From Novosphingobium terrae (GTDB lineage: Bacteria; Pseudomonadota; Alphaproteobacteria; Sphingomonadales; Sphingomonadaceae), in NCBI RefSeq assembly GCF_017163935.1, contig NZ_JABVZR010000001.1, positions 2,976,001 to 3,040,000 of the forward strand: 64,000 nucleotides of DNA, given 5' to 3'. Below the pieces are notes generated by a model. The model saw only the letters and a list, made by a program, of their open reading frames with translations, was not told the origin of the DNA and made no database searches. Of this stretch, positions 1 through 8,242 are shown piece after piece. The stretch's first letter is position 1, and each line of letters starts with the position of its first letter. The translations under genes and the position numbers were made by a program.

Positions 1-734
1 TCGCCCGGCCAATAGGCGATGCCTCGGCCATGGATGTTGAGCGGGCTCTCATACTTCCAGATCACCTGCCCGGTTTCGGGGTTGAGCGCGGTGACGCTGG
101 CCTTCAGATCGGGCTTGGCGGGCGAGGCGGGCGTCGAGATATACATCACCCCGCCGATCAGCAGCGGCGTCACCTCGAAGCGGAAATCCAGCCCCTGATC
201 GCCCTGAGGGGTGATGCCCGCGCCATAGTGATAGGTCCATGCCGGTTGCAGTTTGCGCACATTGGCAGGCGTGATCTGGCTGAGCGGCGAGAAATTCATA
301 TTGGCATTGCCGCCGCCATAGGCGGGCCACTGGCTTGGGCCCGTGGGGCGCGGATAGGTGGCGGTGGAGGCCGGTTCCGCTGGCAGGCTGGCCGGGGCGG
401 CGCCTTCCTTCGGCGCGAAATGGGTGCTGAGATAGGTGTGGATGGTTTGCGCCTCGCTTTCGTCAAGCTGAGCGCCGCGCGCCATCATCGCCTGAATGGT
501 GGCGGCCCATTCCTCGGGCGTGTGCCGCTTGCCGATGGTGAGACCGATGGCATGGCACAAGGCGCAATGCTGGGCGACAACCTCACGCCCCGGACCCGGG
601 GGGAGCAGCGCCAGCGTGGCCTCTGCCGATTGCGGCGCGGGAGGCTGGGCCTGCACCGCGCCCAGCGCCAGCACGCTGAACGGCACGCCCAGCAGCGCGG
701 CCCTAAGGGCCAGTTTCTTGTTTTTGTTCAGCAT
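1..734 (-). CDS. PQQ-dependent dehydrogenase with N-terminal cytochrome c domain (partial, 3' end outside window)
   Basis: The first 244 codons are visible; the rest lies beyond the left edge. An N-terminal hydrophobic stretch ending in AVQAQ looks like a signal peptide, so the product is probably periplasmic. A haem c motif CALCH follows near residue 58, and from about residue 133 a quinoprotein-like start (SQWPAYGGGNANMNFSPL) leads into beta-propeller repeats such as ALNPETGQVIWKYESP. This order, cytochrome c first and propeller second, is the reverse of classical quinohaemoprotein alcohol dehydrogenases. Such enzymes oxidise alcohols or sugars and pass electrons to the respiratory chain. 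It lies 26 bases downstream of the ThuA gene on the same strand, so the two are probably cotranscribed. The substrate cannot be read from the sequence. Confidence 0.8.
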   Translation of the reverse strand, partial: MLNKNKKLALRAALLGVPFSVLALGAVQAQPPAPQSAEATLALLPPGPGREVVAQHCALCHAIGLTIGKRHTPEEWAATIQAMMARGAQLDESEAQTIHTYLSTHFAPKEGAAPASLPAEPASTATYPRPTGPSQWPAYGGGNANMNFSPLSQITPANVRKLQPAWTYHYGAGITPQGDQGLDFRFEVTPLLIGGVMYISTPASPAKPDLKASVTALNPETGQVIWKYESPLNIHGRGIAYWPG

Positions 735-760
735 TGTATCCCTCGCCCTGATCTTTGTTG

Positions 761-1666
761 TTATGGCTTGTCCGGCGTCACATTTTCGCTGCGCAGGCCC
801 AGCGCCCAGTCGATGCCTTCCAGCAGCAGCGCCTGATTTTTGGGCTCGTCGAGAAACTCGTCGCGATGGCCGCCGGTGAAGTTGAAGACCCGCCCCTTGC
901 CGTAGTTTTTGGCCCAGACGATCGGGTAATAATCGTCGCTCCGCCCGGAGCGCGCCTTTTGCTCCGGCGTCATCGCCGCAGGGTCCAGCGCCATGATGGT
1001 ATGCACGCTGCCGCGCGTGAACTCGGGCTTCAGCACCGGCCATTGATCGGCCCACAGAAAGCTGCCCTTGCCGAAGGCCGCCGCGCCCTTCCACGAGGGG
1101 TCGACCACCTTCGCCTTCATGCCGCTCACAGGATACTCATTGGCCATAAAGCCGCCGATCATCTGGCCCCACTCGGGCCAGTTGTAGAAATTCACCCCCT
1201 GCGCATGGCCCAGCACCAACCCCTTGCCATCATCATGGATGGCGGCGATCAGATCGGCCTTCTGCTGATCCGACATGGTGCCCTCCCCGCTGCCGAGAAA
1301 CACCACCGCATCGAAATAATCGAGGTTGCGAATGTTGGTGTTGCCCTTGGCATAGCGGGCGCTAGTCACCTTGATCGGCTGCTTGGTGATCAGCTGACTG
1401 TCGGTGCGCAGAAAGGCGACATAATCGCCGCTTTTGCGCCCCATCTCCTCGATCACGGCCATGGTGTGGTTGATCGATGTGTGGTGAAAACCGCTCTGCA
1501 CATCGGCGATGACCAGCAGCTTCTTCTTGCCCGGATAGGGATCGCAAGGCGCATTGCAGAGCCCGCCGGGGCCGCCCGGCGCGGAAGGCGCCTGCTGCGC
1601 CTGTACACCGCCCGAGGCCAGCCCCAGAGCAGCGCAGAGCAGCAGCCATCGCGGGATCATCTTCAT
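761..1666 (-). CDS. Exported ThuA-domain protein
   Basis: A 301-residue protein with a signal peptide (MKMIPRWLLLCAALGLASG) and a ThuA-like, class-I-amidotransferase-like fold: an early KKKLLVIADVQSGFHHTS strand-loop, a central DAVVFLGSGEGTMSD segment and a late FNFTGGHRDEFL segment. ThuA proteins are linked to catabolism of keto-disaccharides such as 3-keto-trehalose; the biochemical role of exported members is poorly defined. The start at 1666 is preferred because GGTGGAG lies six bases before it; upstream in-frame ATG (1672) and GTG (1678) have no spaced ribosome site. It precedes the PQQ dehydrogenase by 26 bases on the same strand and is divergent from the membrane-protein gene at 1910. 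The LysR-type inverted repeat at 1796-1818 lies in its upstream region. Confidence 0.8.
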   Translation of the reverse strand: MKMIPRWLLLCAALGLASGGVQAQQAPSAPGGPGGLCNAPCDPYPGKKKLLVIADVQSGFHHTSINHTMAVIEEMGRKSGDYVAFLRTDSQLITKQPIKVTSARYAKGNTNIRNLDYFDAVVFLGSGEGTMSDQQKADLIAAIHDDGKGLVLGHAQGVNFYNWPEWGQMIGGFMANEYPVSGMKAKVVDPSWKGAAAFGKGSFLWADQWPVLKPEFTRGSVHTIMALDPAAMTPEQKARSGRSDDYYPIVWAKNYGKGRVFNFTGGHRDEFLDEPKNQALLLEGIDWALGLRSENVTPDKP

Positions 1667-1795
1667 CGCCATCTCCACCGGCCCGAGCCGTCTTCTGATG
1701 GCCAGTTTCGCGATCCTTCAGCGACTTGCAAGGCTGTGCGCGGGCAGACCATGCTATCATTCATTCGTGGTCAGGCGGGGTGATCCCCTCACCCC

Positions 1796-1818
1796 ATCCA
1801 TAGGCCTGTACTATGGAT
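1796..1818. promoter_or_regulatory. Inverted repeat, putative LysR-type operator (copy 1)
   Basis: A perfect inverted repeat, ATCCATAG, seven-base spacer, CTATGGAT. The inner ATAG-N7-CTAT matches the T-N11-A architecture of LysR operators. It lies between the divergent ThuA gene (start 1666) and the membrane-protein gene (start 1910). A copy with one mismatch is at 6827-6849, directly after the LysR gene and before the catabolic operon. Binding by that LysR protein is an inference from the match. Confidence 0.6.
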
Positions 1819-1909
1819 AGTCCAAATATAGCGATTTGACCTTATGGAAACCCCGCCTATCCTGCCCGCCAAGCCGCAACCAACAGCGGCATTCGGTCGA
1901 GAGGTGCCC

Positions 1910-2371
1910 ATGCAGGCCTATATTCTTCGCGAGACGATCATCAGCATGATCATCAACGCCGCTTTCTCGCTGGCGTTCTTTCTGGCGGTGTTCGGCCATG
2001 GCGCAGCAGTGCCGGTCTGGGGCATCGGCGCCTATGCCTTCGATGCCCTGCCGCAAAGCATCGCCATCGCCGCCATGAGCACACTGGTCCCCGGCGCCAT
2101 CGCCCTGAAAAAACGCCGCAGCGGAGCGCTTCGCGTGCAGGCACCGCTCCGCACCTCTCAGCCGATCCTGCCGCATAATCTCTGGCTGAGGGCTGCCGTA
2201 CTGGCCCTTTTCTCGGCGGTGCTGGGGGGCTTGTTCAACAGCGTTGTGCTGCTGGTGCTGGATCTGCCCGAACTGCCCTGGTGGCCCGCGCTGATCGCCA
2301 AGCTGGTCTATGGCGCGGCGCTGGCGGGCATCATCACGCCCATCGCCTTGCGCGCGGCCCTGCGCGGCTGA
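1910..2371 (+). CDS. Small four-helix membrane protein of unknown function
   Basis: A 153-residue protein with about four hydrophobic segments (near residues 9-28, 40-62, 90-115 and 125-148) and a basic loop between the second and third (LKKRRSG), consistent with an inner-membrane protein. I do not recognise the family. An in-frame ATG at 1844 would add 22 hydrophilic residues; I prefer 1910 because the protein then begins directly with the first helix, with GAGAGGTG just upstream. It is divergent from the ThuA gene and shares the operator-bearing intergenic region with it. Confidence 0.6.
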   Translation: MQAYILRETIISMIINAAFSLAFFLAVFGHGAAVPVWGIGAYAFDALPQSIAIAAMSTLVPGAIALKKRRSGALRVQAPLRTSQPILPHNLWLRAAVLALFSAVLGGLFNSVVLLVLDLPELPWWPALIAKLVYGAALAGIITPIALRAALRG

Positions 2372-2410
2372 CCACCCCGAACTTGCCATATGCTGGGACG
2401 ATACAATAAT

Positions 2411-2425
2411 ATCTGAAAAACAGAT
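2411..2425. promoter_or_regulatory. Short inverted repeat upstream of GH106 gene
   Basis: ATCTG-AAAAA-CAGAT, a perfect 5+5+5 inverted repeat about 64 bases before the rhamnosidase start. It differs from the LysR-type repeat seen nearby. It could be an operator or a leader hairpin. Confidence 0.3.
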
Positions 2426-2488
2426 GCCTACAGCCGCATCAATCCATGTATGCCTGCTTTGACGTTTGATCTCTGGGAGACCCGATTC

Positions 2489-5400
2489 ATGCCCCTGCGT
2501 TCCCCGGCCCGCCTGCTGCGCTGGGCCCTGTGCGGCGCCAGTGCGCTCACTGCCCTGCCTGCCCTCGCCCAGACTGCTGCCCCGGCTCCCACCGCCAGCC
2601 TTGAAGACCAGTTCCGCGATCCGCCGCAATCGGCGCGCCCGCGTGTGTGGTGGCACTGGATGAACGGCAACATCACCAAGGATGGCATCGCCAAGGATCT
2701 GGCCTGGATGAAGGCGGTCGGCATCGGGGGGCTGACCAATTTCGATGTCAATCTGATGACGCCGACCATCGTGCCAAAGCGCCTCGCCTATATGACGCCG
2801 GAGTGGAAGGACGCCTTCCGCTTCGCCGCCAGCGAGGCTGACCGGCAGGGGCTGGAACTGGCGATCGCGTCCTCTCCGGGCTGGTCGGAGACCGGCGGGC
2901 CATGGGTCAAGCCCGAGGATGGCCTCAAGAAGGTGGTGTGGAGCGAAACCCGCGTCACCGGCGGCAAACCCTTCACCGGCAAGCTTTCCGCGCCGCCTTC
3001 GATCACCGGGCCGTTCCAGTCGCTGGCCAAGCCCATGGGGCTGGACGATGTGGTGACCACCGGCAAGAAGGCCGAGGAAGGCCCGCATCTCTATGGCGAT
3101 ATCGCCGTGCTGGCCGTGCCCGATACGGCGCCTGCCGATGCCTTGCCCAAGGCCTCTGTCAACGGCGGCGCTGCAGTGGATGCCGCCCCCTTCCTCGACG
3201 AGGATCTGATGAGCGGCGGCGCCGTGCCGCGCGGCTCGGCGGAGGCGCCCGGCGCGCTGGTCTACAGCTATGACCAGCCGCAGACGATCCGCAGCGCCAG
3301 CCTGTTCCTGCCCGGCGCCAAGGTGATGTTCCGCGGCCCCAGCGTGGCCCCGGTGCTGGAATCCAGCACAGACGGCACAAGCTGGCAGCGCGTGGCCGAT
3401 ATTCCGGCCTCCGACACGCTCTCCACCGTCAGCTTTGCGCCGGTGACGGCGCGCTATTTCCGCGTGGTGCTGCATCCGCTGCCGCCCACGGCCAGCAATA
3501 TGGGCGAACCTGCCGCAGGCGCGGTGCTGCCCGATCTGTTCGGCAAGATGGAGGCCGATCCCAACAAGCCGTGGCAGGTCAACAGCTTCCGTCTCTCCGG
3601 CGAGGCGCTGGTCGACAAGTTCGAGACCAAGGCCGGGTTCAATCTGGCGCTGGACTATTTCAAGCTGGGCGGGCCAGAGGATGGCGCCAAGGGCCCGACG
3701 CCCACGCAGGTCATCAACCTGACCGACAAGCTGCGCCCCGATGGCTCGCTGGACTGGACGCCGCCGAAGGGCAATTGGCGGGTGATCCGTCTGGGCTATT
3801 CGCTGCTGGGCACCACCAACCACCCCGCCCCCGCCGAGGCGACCGGGCTGGAGGTCGACAAGTTCGATGGCGATGCGGTGCGCCGCTATCTCGACCATTA
3901 TCTGGCGATGTATGACGATGCCGCCGGGCGCGATCTGATCGGCAAGCGGGGCGTGCGCGCACTGCTCACCGATTCCATCGAGGTGGGCGCCGCCAACTGG
4001 ACGCCCAAGCTGATCGAGCAGTTCAAGCGCCTGCGCGGTTACGATCCCACACCTTACCTGCCCACGCTGGCGGGCGTGCTGGTGGGCAGCCGCGCGGACG
4101 CCGACAAGTTCCTTTTCGACTGGCGCCGCACCTTGGGCGATCTGATGGCCTCGGAGCATTACGGCACCGTCGCCAAGGCCGCCCATGAGCGCGGGCTAAT
4201 CGTTTATGGCGAGGCGCTGGAGGATCACCGCCCCTCGCTGGGCGACGATATGGCGATGCGCAGCCATACCGATATTCCGATGTCGGCGATGTGGACGTTT
4301 GGGCAGAAGGTCGGCCCCAATCCCTCCTATCTGGCGGATATCAAGGGGGCAGCTTCCGTGGCCCACATCTACGGTCAGAACCTTGTGGCGGCCGAGAGCA
4401 TGACCTCGGCGCTGAACTATTGGGGGGATTCGCCGCGCACCCTCAAGCATGTGATCGATCTGGAATTCGTGACGGGCGTGAACCGTCCGGTCGTTCACAC
4501 CAGCGTGCATCAGCCGGTGGACGACAAGGTGCCGGGCCTTTCGCTGCTGATCTTCGGCCAGTTCTTCAACCGGCATGAGGCATGGGCGCCGCTGGCCCGA
4601 CCGTGGGTCGATTATATGGCGCGCAATGCGCTGATGCTGCAGCAGGGCCGCAATGTGGCCGATGTGGGCTATGTCTATGGCGAGGAAGCCCCGCTGACGG
4701 GCCTTTATGGCGACAAGCCGGTGGCCGATGCGCCGGTTACGCATGCCTTCGATTTCGTGAACAATGCCGCGCTGACCGGCGCCCTGAGCAACGATGGCAG
4801 CGAGGTGGTGACACCCGGCGGCGCGCGTTATCAGGCGCTCTATCTGGGCGGATCGAGCCAGCATATGACCCTGCCCACCTTGCGCAAGCTGGCGGCGTTG
4901 GTGGAGGGCGGCGCGAATGTGGTCGGCCTGCCGCCGCTGGACAATCCCGGCCTTGGCAATGATGCGGGCGAGTATCGCGCGCTGGTCGCCAAGTTGTGGC
5001 CGGGCAGCGGGGATGCGCGCGTTGGCAAAGGCCGCGTAATCGCTTCGGACAAGATCGAGAGCGCGCTGGCCACGCTGGGTCTGGCTTCGGATTTCCGCAT
5101 GGCTGACGCTGCTGCGGATGCCGATGTGCCCTTTATCCATCGCCGTTGGGCCGAAGGAGAGGATTACTTCCTCGTCAACCGCAAGACCCGCCCCGAACGC
5201 TTCGAGGCGCATTTCCGCGTCACCGATCAGCATCCGATGCTGTGGCATGCAGAAACCGGCACCATGGAAGCCATAAGCTATCGCACCGAGGGCAAGGAAA
5301 CCGTCATCCAGATGACGATGGACGCCGAGGATGCCGTGCATGTGGTGTTCCGCAAGCCTCCGCCGTCCAGCAAGCCGGGGGTGATCGTGACGGTGCCGGT

Positions 5401-5914
5401 CGCCATGATGCTCAAGAAAGCCGTTCCCACCCCCATCGCCACCATCGAGGGCGCATGGCAGGTGGCCTTCCAGAGCGGGCGCGGCGCCCCGGCCAGCGCG
5501 ACCCTGCCCGCCCTGCAACCTCTGAACGAGAACGCCAACCCCGGCATCCGCTATTTCTCGGGCGTGGCGACCTACAGCAAGGACATCGCCGTGCCCAAGA
5601 CATGGCACGCCGGGGAGAAGCTGTGGCTCAATCTGGGGCAGGTGAATGAGGTGGCGCAAGTCAGTGTCAACGGCAAGCTTGTCGGCACGGCATGGCATGC
5701 GCCCTATCGGGTGGATGTGTCAGACGCCGTGCATGCCGGGGCCAATCGGGTGGAGATCAAGGTGGCCAATCTGTGGATCAACCGCCTGATCGGCGATGCG
5801 CAGCCCAATGCCCAGAAGATCACCTTCACCGCTTTGCCCACCTATCGCGCCGATGCGCCCTTGCGCCCCTCGGGCCTGATCGGTCCGGTGGTGCTGGAAG
5901 GAGCGGGCCAATAA
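2489..5914 (+). CDS. GH106-type alpha-L-rhamnosidase
   Basis: A 1141-residue exported enzyme predicted to release terminal alpha-L-rhamnose from plant glycosides or pectic side chains. A signal peptide (ALCGASALTALPALAQ) is followed by the GH106 hallmark: an early PRVWWHWMNGNI block, then DLAWMKAVGIGGLTNFDV. The long central TIM-barrel region includes LIVYGEALEDHRPSLGDDM and FVTGVNRPVVHTSVHQP, and the last 130 residues form a beta-sandwich (LWLNLGQVNEVAQVSVNGK). The length fits the family (about 1000-1200). The start at 2489 has GGGAGA eight bases before it; the in-frame ATG at 2450 would displace the signal peptide. It is followed after 16 bases by the LysR gene on the same strand. Its position away from the pectin locus and beside an aromatic-ring operon suggests a phenolic rhamnoside substrate, but RG-I is also possible. 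Confidence 0.88.
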   Translation: MPLRSPARLLRWALCGASALTALPALAQTAAPAPTASLEDQFRDPPQSARPRVWWHWMNGNITKDGIAKDLAWMKAVGIGGLTNFDVNLMTPTIVPKRLAYMTPEWKDAFRFAASEADRQGLELAIASSPGWSETGGPWVKPEDGLKKVVWSETRVTGGKPFTGKLSAPPSITGPFQSLAKPMGLDDVVTTGKKAEEGPHLYGDIAVLAVPDTAPADALPKASVNGGAAVDAAPFLDEDLMSGGAVPRGSAEAPGALVYSYDQPQTIRSASLFLPGAKVMFRGPSVAPVLESSTDGTSWQRVADIPASDTLSTVSFAPVTARYFRVVLHPLPPTASNMGEPAAGAVLPDLFGKMEADPNKPWQVNSFRLSGEALVDKFETKAGFNLALDYFKLGGPEDGAKGPTPTQVINLTDKLRPDGSLDWTPPKGNWRVIRLGYSLLGTTNHPAPAEATGLEVDKFDGDAVRRYLDHYLAMYDDAAGRDLIGKRGVRALLTDSIEVGAANWTPKLIEQFKRLRGYDPTPYLPTLAGVLVGSRADADKFLFDWRRTLGDLMASEHYGTVAKAAHERGLIVYGEALEDHRPSLGDDMAMRSHTDIPMSAMWTFGQKVGPNPSYLADIKGAASVAHIYGQNLVAAESMTSALNYWGDSPRTLKHVIDLEFVTGVNRPVVHTSVHQPVDDKVPGLSLLIFGQFFNRHEAWAPLARPWVDYMARNALMLQQGRNVADVGYVYGEEAPLTGLYGDKPVADAPVTHAFDFVNNAALTGALSNDGSEVVTPGGARYQALYLGGSSQHMTLPTLRKLAALVEGGANVVGLPPLDNPGLGNDAGEYRALVAKLWPGSGDARVGKGRVIASDKIESALATLGLASDFRMADAAADADVPFIHRRWAEGEDYFLVNRKTRPERFEAHFRVTDQHPMLWHAETGTMEAISYRTEGKETVIQMTMDAEDAVHVVFRKPPPSSKPGVIVTVPVAMMLKKAVPTPIATIEGAWQVAFQSGRGAPASATLPALQPLNENANPGIRYFSGVATYSKDIAVPKTWHAGEKLWLNLGQVNEVAQVSVNGKLVGTAWHAPYRVDVSDAVHAGANRVEIKVANLWINRLIGDAQPNAQKITFTALPTYRADAPLRPSGLIGPVVLEGAGQ

Positions 5915-5930
5915 GGCTAAAGCACTGACG

Positions 5931-6815
5931 ATGATCGATCCGCGCGCCCTCCGTACCTTCCATCAGGTCTGCCAGACCGGGTCGATCAGCGGAGCGGCGC
6001 GCAGCCTCAACATCTCCCAGCCTTCGGTTTCCGCCGCCATCGCGCAGCTGGAAACGAAGCTGGGAGCCCGGCTGTTCGAGCGCACCCGTGCCGGCATCGT
6101 GCTGACGCCGGAAGGCGAGGCGCTGGCCGCCCGCGCCCGCATGCTGGACCATCTGCTGCGCGATGCGCAAAGCGATGTCACCGCCGCGCAAAAGGGCCTT
6201 GGCGCGCCCTTGCGGGTGGGCGGCACGCCGGGCGCGCTGGTCAGCCTGCTGCCGCGCGCTCTGGCGCTGATGGAGGTGCATCAGCCGCGCCTCACGCTCA
6301 ATGTGCTGGAACGCCCCGACCGCGACCTGCTGGCCATGCTGCGCGATGGCGAGATCGATCTGGCCTTCGTCACCACCGCCATAGAGGCCCCGCCCCCGGA
6401 TATCGAGGAACGCACGCTGGACCGCGATCCCTTCGCCCTGATCGTGGGCAAGGCCAACAACAGCCTGCCCGACCGCTTTTCGCTGAAAGACGCCACCCGC
6501 CTGCGCTGGGTGCTGCCCGAAGCACAGGGGGCCTTTCGCCGTCAGGTTGACGCGCTGTTTCTGGCGGCGGGCGCGCCGGTGCCCTCCGATGCCATCCGCT
6601 GCGATTCCCTGCTGACCACCAAGGCCATTGTGCGCGGCGGCACACGTGTCACCATTCTGCCAAGGCAAGTGGCGGCGGCAGAGCTTTCGATCGGCGTGCT
6701 GCGCGCCATTGCGGTGGAAGAGGCCGGGTTCGAGCGCTCGATCGGCGCGCGCTGGCTGAAAGAGCGCCCGCTGCCACCGCTGGCAGCCATGCTGATCGCG
6801 CAGCTTTCGGCCTGA
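5931..6815 (+). CDS. LysR-family transcriptional regulator
   Basis: A 294-residue LysR regulator. Residues 1-60 carry the winged helix-turn-helix (FHQVCQTGSISGAARSLN, then SQPSVSAAIAQLE and LFERTRAGIVLTPEGE). From about residue 90 a periplasmic-binding-protein-like co-inducer domain follows (LRVGGTPGALVSLLPRAL). It lies 16 bases after the rhamnosidase gene and upstream of the catabolic operon that starts at 6961 in the same direction, so it may be read with GH106 and act on the promoter behind it. The inverted repeat at 6827-6849, 11 bases past its stop codon, is the natural candidate operator. The effector is probably a phenolic intermediate, by context only. Confidence 0.9.
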   Translation: MIDPRALRTFHQVCQTGSISGAARSLNISQPSVSAAIAQLETKLGARLFERTRAGIVLTPEGEALAARARMLDHLLRDAQSDVTAAQKGLGAPLRVGGTPGALVSLLPRALALMEVHQPRLTLNVLERPDRDLLAMLRDGEIDLAFVTTAIEAPPPDIEERTLDRDPFALIVGKANNSLPDRFSLKDATRLRWVLPEAQGAFRRQVDALFLAAGAPVPSDAIRCDSLLTTKAIVRGGTRVTILPRQVAAAELSIGVLRAIAVEEAGFERSIGARWLKERPLPPLAAMLIAQLSA

Positions 6816-6826
6816 TCCACAGGCCC

Positions 6827-6849
6827 ATCCATAGTTATAAACTATGCAT
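6827..6849. promoter_or_regulatory. Inverted repeat, putative LysR-type operator (copy 2)
   Basis: ATCCATAG, spacer TTATAAA, CTATGCAT: the same 8-7-8 layout as 1796-1818 with one mismatch in the right arm. The core CATAGTT-ATA-AACTATG is itself a perfect palindrome. It lies about 110 bases before the amidohydrolase start, where a LysR activator of the operon would bind. Confidence 0.65.
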
Positions 6850-6960
6850 ACCCTAAAAACGCATATTTTACCTGATGCGAAATTCGCGGCAGAACCGGCA
6901 TCAAGATAAGGCGCCCTCACCCAAAGGCGCCGCAGCAGACCAGTCCTTGGGAGAGGCTTT

Positions 6961-8184
6961 GTGAGCACCCTTTTTCACAACATCCGCGTCTTTGACGGCA
7001 CCCCCAATCCGGCCCGCGAAGGCAGCGTGCTGGTGCAGGGCAACAGCATCGCCAAGGTCGTTTATACCCCCGAAACCATCGACGCCAGCGAGGCCGACAC
7101 CCTGATCGACGGTCAGGGCGGCACGCTGATGCCCGGCATGGTCGAGGCGCATACCCATCTCACCTGGGCCTCCAGCGTCGAGAAGATCTACCACCAGTTC
7201 ATCCTGCCGCCCGAGGAGCTGGAGGTCGCCGCCACGCGCAATGCCCGCGTGCTGCTCGATCACGGCTTCACCAGCGCCTATTCCGCCGGCGCTCTGGGCG
7301 ATGGCATCGAGGCCCGCCTCAACCCGAAGATTCTGGCCGGTGAAACACCCGGCCCCCGCCTGATCCCCTCCACGCTGGAGCGCAGCCCCGATGGCGACGA
7401 CACCGGCGATGTCTTCAACGGTCGCGGGCCCGAGGCGATGCGCGCCTTTGTGAAATATTGCGCCGATCAGGGTCTGGGCTCGATCAAGCTGGTGATTTCG
7501 GGCGAAAGCGCCCTCAAGCCCGGCAGCCATGGCGAAGTCCTCTACACCGAAGAGGAAATGGACGCCGCGCGCGAAGCCACCCGCGAACACGGCCTGTGGA
7601 TCGCCTGCCACGCCTACACCGATGCTGCGGTCGAATTGGCCCTGCGCGCCGGAGCCCGCATCATCTACCACGGCAGCTACATCAGCGACGCGATGGTGGA
7701 AAAGCTGGCCGCCCATAAGGACGAGATTTTCTATGGCCCCGGCTGCGGCGTCTCTGTCGCCGCGCTGGAAGCCAGCCCGCCGCCGCATATCGACATGAGT
7801 TCGATGAAGAACTCCGCTGCCGAGCGCATGGAGCTGGAAGGCGTGCTGGTCCCCAAGATGAAGGCTGCCGGTCTGCGCATCCTGATCGGCGGTGATTATG
7901 GCTTCCCCTTCAACCCCAATGGCCGCAACGCCCGCGATCTTGCGCATTTCGTGCAGTATTTCGGCTTCTCTCCGGTGGAGGCGCTCAACGCCGCCACCGC
8001 GCTGGGCGGCGAGTTGATGGGCCTGAAGGTCGGTCAGGTGAAGGAAGGCTATCTGGCCGACCTGCTGCTGGTCGATGGCGATCCCACACAGGATGTCGCC
8101 ATCCTTCAGGACAGCAACCGCCTCATCGCCATCATGAAGGATGGCCAGTTCCACAAGGCCCCTGCCGAGGCCGCCGTGGCCTAA
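6961..8184 (+). CDS. Metal-dependent amidohydrolase, first gene of catabolic operon
   Basis: A 407-residue amidohydrolase-superfamily protein, without a clear signal peptide, so cytoplasmic. Metal-site features are visible: the HxH pair in VEAHTHLTW near residue 62, a candidate carbamylated lysine in SIKLVISGES, histidines in IACHAYTD and IIYHGSY, and a late GGDYGFPF aspartate. The C-terminal VGQVKEGYLADLLLVDGDP is the usual beta-sandwich return. Family members hydrolyse amides, lactones or ring-fission products; the substrate here is unknown. The start is GTG with GGGAGAGG four bases upstream. It leads a tightly packed + strand operon of aromatic catabolism genes. The ribosome-site segment 6947-6956 is complementary to part of the candidate RNA at 45378-45387. 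Confidence 0.85.
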   Translation: MSTLFHNIRVFDGTPNPAREGSVLVQGNSIAKVVYTPETIDASEADTLIDGQGGTLMPGMVEAHTHLTWASSVEKIYHQFILPPEELEVAATRNARVLLDHGFTSAYSAGALGDGIEARLNPKILAGETPGPRLIPSTLERSPDGDDTGDVFNGRGPEAMRAFVKYCADQGLGSIKLVISGESALKPGSHGEVLYTEEEMDAAREATREHGLWIACHAYTDAAVELALRAGARIIYHGSYISDAMVEKLAAHKDEIFYGPGCGVSVAALEASPPPHIDMSSMKNSAAERMELEGVLVPKMKAAGLRILIGGDYGFPFNPNGRNARDLAHFVQYFGFSPVEALNAATALGGELMGLKVGQVKEGYLADLLLVDGDPTQDVAILQDSNRLIAIMKDGQFHKAPAEAAVA

Positions 8185-8242
8185 AACACCAAGCACCAGG
8201 GCCGGGCGCCGGGAGCAGGCGCCCGCCAACAGGGATATGAAC

